Shown in pieces: positions 18,877 through 28,844 of a stretch of DNA of 64,000 nt (its first letter is position 1; each line of letters begins with the position of its first letter). Under the pieces are notes generated by a model, which saw nothing but the letters and a program-made list of their open reading frames with translations, did not search any database and was not told where the DNA came from. This DNA comes from Verrucomicrobiaceae bacterium UBA7681 (GTDB lineage: Bacteria; Verrucomicrobiota; Verrucomicrobiia; Verrucomicrobiales; Verrucomicrobiaceae): the NCBI GenBank assembly GCA_002482965.1, contig DLGZ01000009.1, positions 189,634 to 253,633 on the forward strand, given 5' to 3'. The position numbers were made by a program, and so were the translations under genes.

Positions 18877-20103
18877 TCAGAACTTCAACTCCTCACCGAA
18901 AATCATGCGTGCAGCCTGCGCGACGTCCTTGTCTCCGCGACCGGAGAGGTTGACGAGGATGATCTGATCTTTGCCCATGGTGGGGGCCACTTTGTGGACT
19001 TCGGCGATGGCGTGGCTGCTTTCGAGGGCGGGGATGATGCCTTCGACCTGGCTGAGTTCCTGGAACGCAGCGAGGGCCTCGTCATCGGTGGCGTAGTTGT
19101 AAGTGACGCGACCTTGATCGTGCAGCCAGGCGTGTTCGGGGCCGATGGCGGCGTAGTCGAGGCCGGCGCTGACGCTGTGGGTGAGCTCGATCTGGCCGTC
19201 GGCATTGGCCAGGAGCCAGGTCTTGGTGCCTTGCAGAACGCCGAGACGACCGCCTTGGAAGCGTGCGGCGTGGCGCTCAGGGATGATGCCGTCGCCGCCG
19301 GCTTCGACGCCGGTCATGCGCACGTCTTTGTCATTCAGGAAGGGATGGAAGAGGCCGATGCTGTTGCTGCCGCCGCCGACGCAGGCGACGAGGAGATCTG
19401 GCAGGCGCTCCTCGCGCTCCAAGATCTGACGGCGTGCCTCGACGCCGATGATGCGGTGGAAATCGCGCACCATCATGGGGAAGGGGTGTGAGCCGAGAGC
19501 GGAACCCAGGATGTAATGAGTGGTACGCACATTGGTCACCCAGTCGCGCATGGCCTCATTCACAGCTTCCTTGAGCGTAGCCTGACCCGCCGTCACAGCG
19601 ACGACTTTGGCCCCGAGGAAACGCATGCGTGCGACATTGAGTGCCTGGCGCTCCATGTCCACCTTGCCCATGTAGATGACGCATTCGCAGCCAAAACGTG
19701 CGCATACCGTGGCAGTGGCCACACCGTGCTGGCCGGCACCGGTTTCGGCGATGATGCGCTTCTTGCCGAGGCGCTGCGCGAGCAGGATCTGCCCAAGGGC
19801 GTTGTTGATCTTGTGCGCGCCGGTGTGCAGCAGGTCTTCGCGTTTGAGGTAAATTTTGGCACCGCCGAGCTTTTCGGTCCAGCGTTCGGCAAAGTACAGC
19901 GGCGTCGGGCGGCCAACATATTCGTGGAGCAGCCGGTCCAGTTCCTTCTGGAAAGCAGGGTCGGCTTTCGCCTTCTCGTAATGATCTGAAAGCTCGGTCA
20001 GCGCCGCCATGAGCGTTTCTGGCACGAACATGCCGCCGTACTGGCCAAAGTGGCCGTGGCTGTCGGGCATCACGGGGAGGGGAAGGATGGAGGCGGCGGT
20101 CAT
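18877..20103 (-). CDS. trpB: Tryptophan synthase beta chain
   Basis: PLP enzyme condensing indole with L-serine; 408 residues from the chosen ATG. The family start GHFGQYGGMFVPETLMAAL is clear. The PLP lysine is in LLHTGAHKINNALGQ, and the phosphate-binding loop is GGGSNSIG. The frame is open a further 20 codons upstream, but these are not family-like; an ATG at 20070 (MPDSHGHFG) is also possible. No good Shine-Dalgarno sequence precedes either. trpA is not adjacent; a methyltransferase gene follows at 3 bp. It is of the standard TrpB1 type. Confidence 0.96.
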   Translation of the reverse strand: MTAASILPLPVMPDSHGHFGQYGGMFVPETLMAALTELSDHYEKAKADPAFQKELDRLLHEYVGRPTPLYFAERWTEKLGGAKIYLKREDLLHTGAHKINNALGQILLAQRLGKKRIIAETGAGQHGVATATVCARFGCECVIYMGKVDMERQALNVARMRFLGAKVVAVTAGQATLKEAVNEAMRDWVTNVRTTHYILGSALGSHPFPMMVRDFHRIIGVEARRQILEREERLPDLLVACVGGGSNSIGLFHPFLNDKDVRMTGVEAGGDGIIPERHAARFQGGRLGVLQGTKTWLLANADGQIELTHSVSAGLDYAAIGPEHAWLHDQGRVTYNYATDDEALAAFQELSQVEGIIPALESSHAIAEVHKVAPTMGKDQIILVNLSGRGDKDVAQAARMIFGEELKF

Positions 20104-20178
20104 GGGGGGATGAAAATAGATCGAAGACCTGCCCTTGGCAACGTCTGCGCAGGCTTCAGGCAAAGTTACGCGCCTTGA

Positions 20179-21240
20179 TCAGGAATGGACCGTTCCGCCT
20201 TCGAGGGCGGCGAGTTTTTTTTCCAAAGCGCGCACGCGTTCCAGCAAATCGGGGATTTTGGCCGGAAGGCTGAGCATCTTGCGCCCTTCCATGAGGGGAC
20301 GGGCGGGATAACCGGTGTAGGCACCTGCTTCAAGAATGCTTTTGGTGACACCGGATTTGGCAAAAAACATGACTTTGTCGCCGATTTCGAGGTGACCGGC
20401 CACGCCGACCTGACCACCCATGGTGACGTAGTTGCCCAAGCGGGTGCTGCCTGAGATGCCGGTCTGCGAAACGATGATGCAGTGCTTTCCAAGGGTGCAG
20501 TTGTGCCCGATCTGCACCAGATTGTCGATTTTACAGCCTTCGCCGATCCAGGTGCGGCCGAAACGGGCGCGGTCAATGGTGGTGCAGGAACCGATTTCGA
20601 CATCGTCATCGATCTGCACAATGCCGACCTGATCGATCTTCTGGTGGCGGCCCTGAACCTGCTCATAGCCGAAGCCGTCGCTGCCGATCACGGAGCCACT
20701 GTGGAGAATGACGCGCTGACCCAGGATGCAGTATTCCTTGATGACGGAGCTGGCGTGAATGACGCAGTCGGCACCGAGTTTGACGCCTCGACCGATATAG
20801 ACGCCAGCGTGGATCGTGCAGCCATCACCGAGGTGCACGCCGCACTCAACGACGGCATGTGGACCGATGCTGACCTTCTGCGGGTCGTACACCACATCAC
20901 TGGCGACCGTGGCGGTGGGATGCACGCCGGGCACAAACTCCATGGCGGGCGGCACAAAGAAGCGAATGACGGTGGAGAATGAGAGAGTGGGATTTTTGAG
21001 GCGAATCAGGGCAAGGCCTTCCCGCGCGTCGTTAGCGTCAAGATCCTCTGGAACGAGGGCCGCGGAGGCGCGGGTGGTTTTGAGCGAAGGCAGATAGCGT
21101 GCATTGCCAAGGAAAGTTACTTCACCAGGGCCGGCTTCCAGGATGGAGTTCAGGCCGGAAATGATGAATTCCGGGCTGCCGGCAGCGAGGGTTCCTCCGA
21201 CGAGTTCAGTGAGTTTCTGCAGGGTGATTGAGTTGCTCAT
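20179..21240 (-). CDS. lpxD: UDP-3-O-acylglucosamine N-acyltransferase
   Basis: Third enzyme of lipid A synthesis, transferring a hydroxyacyl chain from ACP to the glucosamine N. At 353 residues it is normal for LpxD. The N-terminal uridine-binding domain (about 1-105) contains LGNARYLPSLKTTRASAALV. It is followed by a left-handed beta helix of hexapeptide repeats (about 115-310) with the catalytic-His region QIGHNCTLGKH. The C-terminal helix (about 325-350) ends in LLERVRALEKKLAALEGG. It follows skp and bamA in the classical bamA-skp-lpxD order, though a terminator sits between skp and this gene. Its presence shows an LPS-type outer membrane. Confidence 0.97.
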   Translation of the reverse strand: MSNSITLQKLTELVGGTLAAGSPEFIISGLNSILEAGPGEVTFLGNARYLPSLKTTRASAALVPEDLDANDAREGLALIRLKNPTLSFSTVIRFFVPPAMEFVPGVHPTATVASDVVYDPQKVSIGPHAVVECGVHLGDGCTIHAGVYIGRGVKLGADCVIHASSVIKEYCILGQRVILHSGSVIGSDGFGYEQVQGRHQKIDQVGIVQIDDDVEIGSCTTIDRARFGRTWIGEGCKIDNLVQIGHNCTLGKHCIIVSQTGISGSTRLGNYVTMGGQVGVAGHLEIGDKVMFFAKSGVTKSILEAGAYTGYPARPLMEGRKMLSLPAKIPDLLERVRALEKKLAALEGGTVHS

Positions 21241-21273
21241 GGAGCAGATAGATAGAGATATCTACGCTGTAAC

Positions 21274-21310
21274 AAAAAAAGGCACGTCGCAAATGTTTGC
21301 GACGTGCCTT
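21274..21310 (-). terminator. Rho-independent terminator after skp
   Basis: A perfect 15-bp inverted repeat has arms 21279-21293 and 21296-21310 and only 2 nt between them. Read on the minus strand it is followed by a T run (the A run at 21274-21280). It sits between the skp stop and the lpxD start, so it ends or attenuates bamA-skp transcription before lpxD. Confidence 0.88.
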
Positions 21311-21331
21311 GGTAAAACTGAGAGCCGCAGG

Positions 21332-21967
21332 CTATTTTTTGGGTTCCTCAGCCTTGGGGGCTGGAGCAGCGGCATCTTCCTTCTTGGGCTCGGCTCCAGG
21401 AGGTGGCGCATCCTTGTTCAACTCGACGATGAGCTGGTCGGTGAGGTCGGTGGCGGCACCTTCCCTGACGTGCAAAATGATAGGCACGGTGGAAAGACTG
21501 ACGCCGGTCTTGTCAAAGACGATGTCGTATAAGTCTGCCTTGGAGCGGTCGCGGACGACAACGAGAATCTCCTCATAGAGGCCTTTGCGGATCTGCATGT
21601 CCTCCTGCTTGAGCTGCTGCTGGCGACGATCAGCGAATTCCTGCATTTCCATTTCCAGGGCACGGATTTCTTTCACTTTTTCACCCAGTTCAGCACCGTA
21701 TTTCGCACGCTGTTCAGGGGTGATGATCGGGTCCTGTGCAATTTTCTGGAGTTTTTGGGCCTCCGCAGCCAGGTTTTTATACGTGTTCTGACGCTCAGTC
21801 ATTTCCTGGGCGGCTTTTTCGTAATTCGCCTTGTACTTGTCTGCAGCGGTTTTGGTTTTGTGGAACTCCTGGAAGACTTTGGACATGTCGATCACACCGA
21901 TTTTGAGATCGGCGGCCTGAAGAGTGACGGTGGCGAGAATAAGGGCGATGAACGCGCTGCGAATCAT
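21332..21967 (-). CDS. skp: Skp/OmpH family outer membrane chaperone
   Basis: Periplasmic holdase for unfolded outer-membrane proteins; 211 residues from the chosen ATG. The signal peptide MIRSAFIALILATVTLQA leads into DLKIGVIDMSKVFQEFHKTK, the typical OmpH N-terminus. A long helical region at about 35-130 forms the tentacles of the Skp trimer. Conserved C-terminal beta strands include YDIVFDKTGVSLSTVPIIL. The tail is Pro/Ala/Lys/Glu-rich (PPPGAEPKKEDAAAPAP), longer than in E. coli. The frame opens 13 codons earlier, but the signal peptide fixes the start. It lies 60 bp after bamA. Confidence 0.92.
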   Translation of the reverse strand: MIRSAFIALILATVTLQAADLKIGVIDMSKVFQEFHKTKTAADKYKANYEKAAQEMTERQNTYKNLAAEAQKLQKIAQDPIITPEQRAKYGAELGEKVKEIRALEMEMQEFADRRQQQLKQEDMQIRKGLYEEILVVVRDRSKADLYDIVFDKTGVSLSTVPIILHVREGAATDLTDQLIVELNKDAPPPGAEPKKEDAAAPAPKAEEPKK

Positions 21968-22027
21968 AAGTGTTGGGAGGTTGAACGAGATTGGGGGAAC
22001 AGACAAATAAATTGTCCAAACGGGCTG

Positions 22028-24379
22028 CTAGAACTTGTAGCCCATGTTGAACTGGAAGCGACCGCCATTGCCTGAAGTGGCGTCCTTGCCGATTGGAACC
22101 GCGTAGTCAATACGGACGGGGCCGACGGGAAGGAAGAGACGCAGACCGATACCTGCATCGGAGTATACAGCGCCATTGCCAGTGGTGGCACCAGTGGCCC
22201 CGGAAATGGAGCCGATGTCTCCGAAGAACACCACTCGCGGTGACTTTTCCGTGTTGGCGGTGATGTGCACCGGAACGGAAAATTCGCTGCTGGCGTAAAT
22301 GGAGGTCAGGCCACCGATGGGTTCACCGGTATTATCCTTGGGGCCGGCATGACGATAAGTGAAGCCGCGCAGGTTGTTGGCACCGCCGAGGAATTGGCGT
22401 TCAAAAATGGGCACCCGGTCGCCGTTCCAGCTGTTTGCTACGCGGAACATTCCCTCGAAGCTGAGGATGGTGTCTCCCGGCAGGTTGAAATATTGCTGGC
22501 CGCCGATGTTGCCGCCATAAACCGGGACATCGCCTCCAAGGCCCGACAGAAGGATTCCTGCTTCGATCTTGTGACCGCTGCGAGTGATGAAGACGCTGTC
22601 CCGCGTGTCGTGCACAAAGTTCGTATCAATCTTGCTTTGAATGTAGGATCCGGCCTCCTGGGCAATGAGAGCAGAGGCTCCGCTGGCAATGCTGCCGACT
22701 GTGATCTGCTGCAGGGTGTAGGTGCTCTCGATGTAGGAGTGCTCACCAAGCCGTTTACGCAAACCGGACGAGACGCCGACGTTGGTTTGATTGAAGAAGT
22801 TGGAGAGGTAGTAGAGGTTGTGATAGAACGCCTCAACAGTGAGGGCCAGTTCGCGACCCAGGAACCACGGTTCGGTCCAGCTGATGGTGACGTCACGACG
22901 CAGCGCACCCGCCCGGATGTTGGCGTTGAAACGCTGGCCGCCGCCACGGAAATCTTTCCAGTCACGGATGTCAAAGTTGGTCTGAGTCACCTGGATGAAT
23001 CCAGTGATGCTGTCGATGGAACTGAATCCGGCACCGAAGTTCACCGTGCCGGTGGACTGCTCCGCCACGTTGATGTCCACATCCTTGTAGCCGGGCGCAG
23101 TGGTGGGGGTGTTGCGCATATCGACTGAACTGAAGTAGTTCAGGTTTTGCAGGCGGCTTTTACCGGCCTCGATTTTTACGGTGTTCAGCTCCTCGCCTGG
23201 TGCAAATGGGAGCTCGCGGCGGATGACTTCATCCTTCGTGACAGAGTTGCCGGAAATGTTGACCTTGCTGATGTAGGACTTGGTGCCTTCCGTGATGTTG
23301 TAGGCGACGGCGACCTGTCCGGCGCCGGTCTCCAAAATGCTGGTCTCCACACGTGCATCGGCGTAGCCACGGGAGCCGTAGTAGTCTTGAATCATCTTTT
23401 CATCAGCCTTGATAAAGCTGCCGACGTAAGCGAATCCGGGTTCAGTCTTGATGCCCTGCATCAGGACTTCATTGGTGAAAATGGTGTTGCCGGAGATCTT
23501 GACCGCCGAGACGTCATACTTGGCGCCTTCATTGATCACGTAAACGAGGTCCATCTGCTTGGAGGACACTGGTTCACGCCGCACCTCGGTCACTTTGGCA
23601 TACACATAACCCTTGTCCTGAAAGGCCTGCTCGATCTTTTTGATGTCTTCCTGCAGATCCTGATTGCTCAGCTTACCTTTTTTGCCCCACAAGTTCCAGA
23701 TGTGGTGCTCTTGGGATTTGATGTTGCCGCGCAGCACACGTGACTTGATGGCGGTGTTGCCTTCGAAACGGATGTCATGAATGATGCCTCGCGCACCTTC
23801 ATCGACTTTAAAAGTCACCGTGGAGAACCCTTCGCGGGCGGACGGGGTGATGTCATAGCTTGCGATCACATCGGAGAACCCCTTCTTTTCGTACAGTTCC
23901 ACAATCTTCTGCTGCGCAGCGGAAAGCTTGATGTCATCCACCGGGTCGCCCACTTTGACCGCGATGTCTTTGCGCAGCTTGGTGTTGTCGATGGCTGTAT
24001 TGCCAATAAAATTGATCTCGGCAATGCCGCCGCGACCCACGATTTCGACGATGACTTTGACGCCGCCAGCCACGTCCACTGCGCGGATGTCCAGATTTTC
24101 CACGGCTCCTGTGCTGTAGAGTGCACGGATGTCACGTTCCACCGAGTCATTGCTGAACGGCTGACCCACACGGGTGGACAGCTGGCTGCGAATGCGGTTT
24201 TCATCCAGCTTTACAGCGCCTTTGAAGAGGATCTGCACGTCCTGGACAATTTTCTTTGCCGAGGGTGCCGCCGGGAGGCCCGCTTGTGCTCGGGCCTGCT
24301 GTGTTGTGGCAGTCAATAGAGTGATGGCCACTACAGATAAAAGTGTCAGGCGAGACAGAGGGGAAGTTCCGTGGTTCAT
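22028..24379 (-). CDS. bamA: Outer membrane protein assembly factor BamA
   Basis: Omp85-family beta-barrel insertase; 783 residues from the chosen ATG. The signal peptide (MNHGTSPLSRL start, cleavage near AQA) precedes POTRA domains at about 45-400, with typical motifs VGQPFSNDSVERDIRALYSTG and GYVYAKVTEVRREPV. The barrel covers about 410-783 and ends with FQFNMGYKF, a proper C-terminal aromatic. FLGGANNLRGFTYR contains the conserved RGF of Omp85 loop 6. An upstream extension of 33 codons was rejected because it hides the signal peptide. Confidence 0.96.
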   Translation of the reverse strand: MNHGTSPLSRLTLLSVVAITLLTATTQQARAQAGLPAAPSAKKIVQDVQILFKGAVKLDENRIRSQLSTRVGQPFSNDSVERDIRALYSTGAVENLDIRAVDVAGGVKVIVEIVGRGGIAEINFIGNTAIDNTKLRKDIAVKVGDPVDDIKLSAAQQKIVELYEKKGFSDVIASYDITPSAREGFSTVTFKVDEGARGIIHDIRFEGNTAIKSRVLRGNIKSQEHHIWNLWGKKGKLSNQDLQEDIKKIEQAFQDKGYVYAKVTEVRREPVSSKQMDLVYVINEGAKYDVSAVKISGNTIFTNEVLMQGIKTEPGFAYVGSFIKADEKMIQDYYGSRGYADARVETSILETGAGQVAVAYNITEGTKSYISKVNISGNSVTKDEVIRRELPFAPGEELNTVKIEAGKSRLQNLNYFSSVDMRNTPTTAPGYKDVDINVAEQSTGTVNFGAGFSSIDSITGFIQVTQTNFDIRDWKDFRGGGQRFNANIRAGALRRDVTISWTEPWFLGRELALTVEAFYHNLYYLSNFFNQTNVGVSSGLRKRLGEHSYIESTYTLQQITVGSIASGASALIAQEAGSYIQSKIDTNFVHDTRDSVFITRSGHKIEAGILLSGLGGDVPVYGGNIGGQQYFNLPGDTILSFEGMFRVANSWNGDRVPIFERQFLGGANNLRGFTYRHAGPKDNTGEPIGGLTSIYASSEFSVPVHITANTEKSPRVVFFGDIGSISGATGATTGNGAVYSDAGIGLRLFLPVGPVRIDYAVPIGKDATSGNGGRFQFNMGYKF

Positions 24380-24551
24380 AGGCAGGGCAGAGTAAGCAGA
24401 CGGGATAAAGACTGGGCAGCAGGGCACACCCATACTGGGGCATGACAAGCCTGCATTACTGCTTCCGCACCGCTCCACGTCAAGGCGTAAGTTCTAAGGG
24501 GGTTCTTGCCATTATTTGAGGACATAGAATGAATAGGTGGCGGTCGGGTGG

Positions 24552-24579
24552 TTTTCGTCCTTTGTATGAGGGACGAAAA
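24552..24579. other. Small hairpin upstream of the DMT transporter gene
   Basis: A 9-bp perfect inverted repeat (24552-24560 and 24571-24579, 10-nt loop) lies in the 251-bp gap between bamA and the transporter gene. It is followed by A residues rather than T, so it is not a classical terminator for either strand. A role in the transporter leader is possible but unsupported. Confidence 0.3.
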
Positions 24580-24630
24580 AAGAGGCTCTCAGCAACTGAA
24601 ACGGCTGGAGCAACAGTTCTGTCACTAAGC

Positions 24631-25512
24631 ATGTCCCGTTCCAATTTGCGCAATTACATCCAGCTGCATCTTGTGGTGCTGGCCTGGGGGCTCACGGCGA
24701 TATTGGGCAAGCTCATCCTGCTGCCGCCTGTGGATGTTGTGCTGTGGCGTACGGCGCTGGCGGTGCTCTGCTTTGCGGCGCTGGCCCATTCCATGGGGCA
24801 TTCGCTTTGGGTTTCGCGCCGCAGAATTTTAGCGATGCTCGGCGTGGGTGTTATTTTAGGGTTGCACTGGATTTTGTTCTTCTGGTCTGCGCGGCTGGCC
24901 ACCGCTTCCGTGTGTCTGGCGGCGATGCCCACGGCCATGCTGTGGTGTTCGCTGATTGAGCCTGTCATTGACGGCTCACGGCGCTGGCGGTTTGCGGAAC
25001 TTCTCGTGGGTGCGGTCATGGTGGGGGCCGTGTGGCTTATCTATCAGGTGGAATTTCGCTACTGGCAGGGCTTCTCCGTGGCCATCGCCGCTGCTGTGCT
25101 GGCCGCCTTTTTCGCCACCCTGAGCAAGCAGCAGGTCGCCCGGGACACGCATTGGAGCGTGATTGGCTGTTATCAGATGGCCGGTGCATGCCTCGCTGCG
25201 TGCGTTGCACGCCCCTTCCTTGAAAACGGAGTCATGCCTAGTCTGCCAGATGCAGCTTCCGCGCTTTGGCTTGGTGTGCTCGCCCTGGTATGCACCGTGG
25301 CAGCCTATGCGGGGTTCATGGATGTGCTGCGTCGCGTCAGCGTCTTCACGGTGAACGTGGTTTATAATATGGAGCCGGTGTATGGCATTGTGCTGGCCGC
25401 CTGGGTGTTTGGGAAGGCTGAGTATATGAGTGCGGGGTTCTACCTTGGCGCATCGCTTATTATTGCCGTGGTGCTGACTTTGCCATGGATTCGGCGTTGG
25501 GTGGAAAGGTGA
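24631..25512 (+). CDS. DMT superfamily transporter (EamA family)
   Basis: A 293-residue inner-membrane protein with about ten hydrophobic helices in two EamA repeats. The first begins near YIQLHLVVLAWGLTAILGKL, the second near GYRYWQG/FSVAIAAAVLAAFFATLS. Conserved small-residue patterns and the C-terminal VVYNMEPVYGIVLAAWVFG, with the Glu-Pro typical of the family, support the call. Members export metabolites or amino acids; the substrate is not predictable. The frame is open 34 codons upstream, but MSRSNLRNY directly before helix 1 is the better start. Confidence 0.88.
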   Translation: MSRSNLRNYIQLHLVVLAWGLTAILGKLILLPPVDVVLWRTALAVLCFAALAHSMGHSLWVSRRRILAMLGVGVILGLHWILFFWSARLATASVCLAAMPTAMLWCSLIEPVIDGSRRWRFAELLVGAVMVGAVWLIYQVEFRYWQGFSVAIAAAVLAAFFATLSKQQVARDTHWSVIGCYQMAGACLAACVARPFLENGVMPSLPDAASALWLGVLALVCTVAAYAGFMDVLRRVSVFTVNVVYNMEPVYGIVLAAWVFGKAEYMSAGFYLGASLIIAVVLTLPWIRRWVER

Positions 25513-25555
25513 GAGTGCTGGACATGCCGCGCCGCGTGGGCTTGCATCGCTGCAA

Positions 25556-28500
25556 GTGAACCGCCTTCGTCATATCCTCGTCTCCGCCTCCGCAGGTTCC
25601 GGAAAAACCTACCAGTTGGTGCGGCGGCATCTGCATCTGCTTGCGCTAGGGCAGCCGCCGGAGGGCATCGCGGCGATGACCTTCACTCGCAAGGCTGCGG
25701 GTGAGTTTTTCCAGCGCATCCTGCAGCGGCTGTCCGTGCTCTCGCAGCACGGGGAGACGCCGGAGCAGTACTTCGCGGGCATGGCTCCGTTGCCAGAGCA
25801 ATGGCCGGAGTTTGTCATGCTCCTGCGCAAGGTCACGCAGCGGCTGCACCGCCTGCGCCTGGGGACGATGGACAGTTTTTTTGCCAGCATCACCGCCTGC
25901 TTTCCGCTGGAGCTCGGCCTGCCGCTCGGTGCCAGTGTGATGGCTGAAAATGAATCGGCCCAGGCGCGGCGGGAGGCGCTGGATGCACTGCTGGAACGCA
26001 TTCATTCTTCGCGTGATGAACAGGCGGGCCGTGCGCTGCTCGAAGGCTTCAAGCAGGCCACCTTTGGCATCGAGGAGCGCAGTGCGGTGGGAAGTCTGGA
26101 GTCCTGGATCAACGATCACCACACCACCTGGCTCGACAGTGGTGATGGTTCCCCTTGGGGCGTGCTGCCGGGGCTAGGGCTGGAAAGCGCTGGCAATCTC
26201 ACTGCGGCAATCAATGATTTGCGGGATCGTTTTGTGCCGCGCACGGATGAAGGGGCCCGGTACTTGGAAGAATTGATCGCTCAAGCTTCGGCCATGGAGC
26301 CTGGAGCCACGCTGCCGCCGAGGGTGAAGTATTTTTTGGAGAAAACGACCGCCGTCTGGAAGGAATTAAAAGCGGGAAGGGCGGAAATTGGCTGGGGACG
26401 GGGCAAAAAATCGGAGCTCACGGGAGAAACGGCACGTGCCTGGGTGCGCCTTGCTGAGACAATCCTCAATCATGAACTGATCTGCCGCGTGCAGCGCACT
26501 CAGGGCATGGCGGCGCTCATGGGACTGTATGAGGCCGAGTACGCCCGGCGTGTGCGCTCACGCGGACGGCTGTCTTTTGCTGATGTGCAGCGACTGCTGG
26601 CTGCAGCGACTGCGGATGGCGCGGAGTGGGCGGATGGGGAAAGCGGTGATCTGTGGTTCCGGCTCGACGGGCGGTATGACCACTGGCTGTTTGATGAGTT
26701 TCAGGACACCAGCCGTGTGCAGTGGAATGTCGTGCGCGGATTGGTGGATGAAGTGATGCAGGATGATTCAGGCAGGCGCAGCTTCTACGCCGTGGGCGAT
26801 TCAAAGCAGTCCATCTACCTCTGGCGGCAGGCCGAACCGGGCCTTTTTGACGATGTGCTGCGCGAATGGCCGCATCAGGACCAGGACGGGCTGGAACCGC
26901 AGACGCTCAGCCAGTCCTTCCGCAGTGCTCCGGCGGTGCTGGATGCGGTGAATGCTGTGTTTGCAAACTCGGCAGGCATCGAAGCGGTGCTGCCAGGCTG
27001 TACTGCCGGCTTTGCCTTCAAGGAGCATGTGGCTGCTGAGCGAAATCAGCGGCTCAATGGGTACGCGGCTCTGCTGAGCGTTTCGAATGAAGAGGGGCAG
27101 CGCAATCCCTCCACCACACCTGCGGTGACGGCGCTGCTGAACGAGATTCGCCCGCTGGAGCGTGGACTGACCTGCGCGGTGCTGGTGCGCGGCAACAAGA
27201 ACGCCAATGCTATTGCGGAAGAGCTGCGGGCGACGACGGGCATGGAGGTCGTGTGCGAGTCGCAGATCTATCCGGCCACGGACAATGCCGTGACGCTGGC
27301 CCTGCTCTCACTGCTGCAACTGGCGGCGCATCCGGGAGACACCCTGGCGCTGGAGCATCTCAAAATGACGCCGCTGTGGTCGCAGATCGAATTTTCGGGG
27401 CAGGGCTGGCAGCTGACCTGTCATCAAGTGCGCGAATCCGTGTTTGAGCGCGGCTTTGTCGGTTTCACGGAAGTCTGGACCCGGCACCTGCGCACGCTGC
27501 TGCCGGAGATGGATGCTTTTCATGAACTGCGGCTGCGTCAGTTCGGTGAAATGGCCGCCGAATTCGACGCAGGCGGTGCGCGCGACATCGATGCGTTTCT
27601 GCTGCATGCTCGTGAGACGCCGATGCAGGTGCGGGGTGCTGCAAACGCGGTGCAGGTGATGACGGTTCACAAGGCCAAGGGCCTGGAGTTCGATGTGGTC
27701 ATTTTGCCTGATCTCAATGGCGATGCGATGGATCACGTGCGGCGGCGCTCGTTGATCGTGAATCGCGATGCGCAGGGCATTTCCTGGGTGTTGCAGGAGC
27801 CGCCGCGCATTTTTGCGCCGTTGCATGAGGCTCTGAATGAAGAAATGGAGGGTTCGAAGCAGCGCTCGGGCTTTGAGTCGCTCTGCCGCCTGTATGTGGC
27901 GATGACGCGTGCCAAACGTGGTCTGTACTTGATCGCTGAACCACCGCCGAAGTCGAAAGAGCCGGCGATGAAAGAGGCGCAGTTTTTGCGGCGGATGCTG
28001 GGCGTGGCGGATGATGCCGAAGCTGGTGCTGCGTATTTGACAGAGTGGCAGACGGGGGATGAACAGTGGTTTGCTTCATCGTCTGGGGCAACGCCACAGA
28101 CGCCGGCTCCGGCGGTGGTGGAGCGCCCGCTGGGAGGGCTGCTGCGGGAGTGGCAGCCACTGGCCAAGCGTGTGACGCCTTCAGGGGAAGAAGATTTCCA
28201 GGTGAAGGGCAGCATGCTGTTCGGTGCAGGTCGTGAGCCGGGCCGGAGACTGGGCAATCTGGTCCATGAACTGCTGGCTCATGTGGAATGGTGGGATGCC
28301 GCATCGGACATGGCCGCCCTTGAAGCGCGCTGGCAGGCCTCTGGTTTGCTGCGCGGGGAGGCTATTGAAGCGACGGCGCTGGCGATGGTGCGCGGTGTGC
28401 TGCAGTCATCTGCTGCGCCGTTTGCTTTTGCCAAACCTGCTGCGGAGGCGCAGGCGTGGCGGGAGCGGCCCTTTGACCTGATCCACGAGGGGAGCTGGAT

Positions 28501-28729
28501 CAGCGGCGTGTTTGACCGGGTCGTGGTCCAGCGCGACTCGGTGCAACTGATTGATTTTAAGACAGATGAGGCGGCGGACGAGGCGGCTTTGGCCGAAAAA
28601 GTGGCGGGTTATCGCCCGCAGATCATGCTGTACCGCCAGGCGCTGGTGCGGCTGACGGGCCTGAAGCTGGAGCAGATCAAATCTGCCCTGCTGTTCACCC
28701 GGAGTTGCCGTCTGGTGGACGTAAAGTGA
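25556..28729 (+). CDS. UvrD-family helicase-nuclease (AddA/RecB-like)
   Basis: A 1057-residue superfamily 1 helicase for double-strand-break repair, with a GTG start. Helicase motifs are Walker A SASAGSGKTYQL near the N-terminus, Ia MTFTRKAAGEF, motif II LFDEFQDTS, motif III GDSKQSIYLWR, motif V VMTVHKAKGLEF and motif VI LYVAMTRAKRGLYLI. The C-terminus carries a PD-(D/E)XK nuclease domain (GNLVHELL, GVFDRVV, QLIDFKTDEAAD). It resembles AddA/RecB more than UvrD. The AddB/RecC partner is not next to it in this window. The start is 43 bp after the transporter stop. ATG codons nearby are out of frame. Confidence 0.9.
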   Translation: MNRLRHILVSASAGSGKTYQLVRRHLHLLALGQPPEGIAAMTFTRKAAGEFFQRILQRLSVLSQHGETPEQYFAGMAPLPEQWPEFVMLLRKVTQRLHRLRLGTMDSFFASITACFPLELGLPLGASVMAENESAQARREALDALLERIHSSRDEQAGRALLEGFKQATFGIEERSAVGSLESWINDHHTTWLDSGDGSPWGVLPGLGLESAGNLTAAINDLRDRFVPRTDEGARYLEELIAQASAMEPGATLPPRVKYFLEKTTAVWKELKAGRAEIGWGRGKKSELTGETARAWVRLAETILNHELICRVQRTQGMAALMGLYEAEYARRVRSRGRLSFADVQRLLAAATADGAEWADGESGDLWFRLDGRYDHWLFDEFQDTSRVQWNVVRGLVDEVMQDDSGRRSFYAVGDSKQSIYLWRQAEPGLFDDVLREWPHQDQDGLEPQTLSQSFRSAPAVLDAVNAVFANSAGIEAVLPGCTAGFAFKEHVAAERNQRLNGYAALLSVSNEEGQRNPSTTPAVTALLNEIRPLERGLTCAVLVRGNKNANAIAEELRATTGMEVVCESQIYPATDNAVTLALLSLLQLAAHPGDTLALEHLKMTPLWSQIEFSGQGWQLTCHQVRESVFERGFVGFTEVWTRHLRTLLPEMDAFHELRLRQFGEMAAEFDAGGARDIDAFLLHARETPMQVRGAANAVQVMTVHKAKGLEFDVVILPDLNGDAMDHVRRRSLIVNRDAQGISWVLQEPPRIFAPLHEALNEEMEGSKQRSGFESLCRLYVAMTRAKRGLYLIAEPPPKSKEPAMKEAQFLRRMLGVADDAEAGAAYLTEWQTGDEQWFASSSGATPQTPAPAVVERPLGGLLREWQPLAKRVTPSGEEDFQVKGSMLFGAGREPGRRLGNLVHELLAHVEWWDAASDMAALEARWQASGLLRGEAIEATALAMVRGVLQSSAAPFAFAKPAAEAQAWRERPFDLIHEGSWISGVFDRVVVQRDSVQLIDFKTDEAADEAALAEKVAGYRPQIMLYRQALVRLTGLKLEQIKSALLFTRSCRLVDVK

Positions 28730-28844
28730 CTTTTTTTGAATCCAGAGTGCCTTTGATGACGCAAAAACTTGTGTGACCGCATTAGCTCTGGCATGGAATC
28801 CGCGCATCGTAGCCTTTTCGGCGCGATCAGCGCCCAAACCCCTC

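Noticed and set aside
18214..19491. 425-codon plus-strand frame opposite the methyltransferase and trpB
   Set aside because: Antisense shadow; it spans two real genes.
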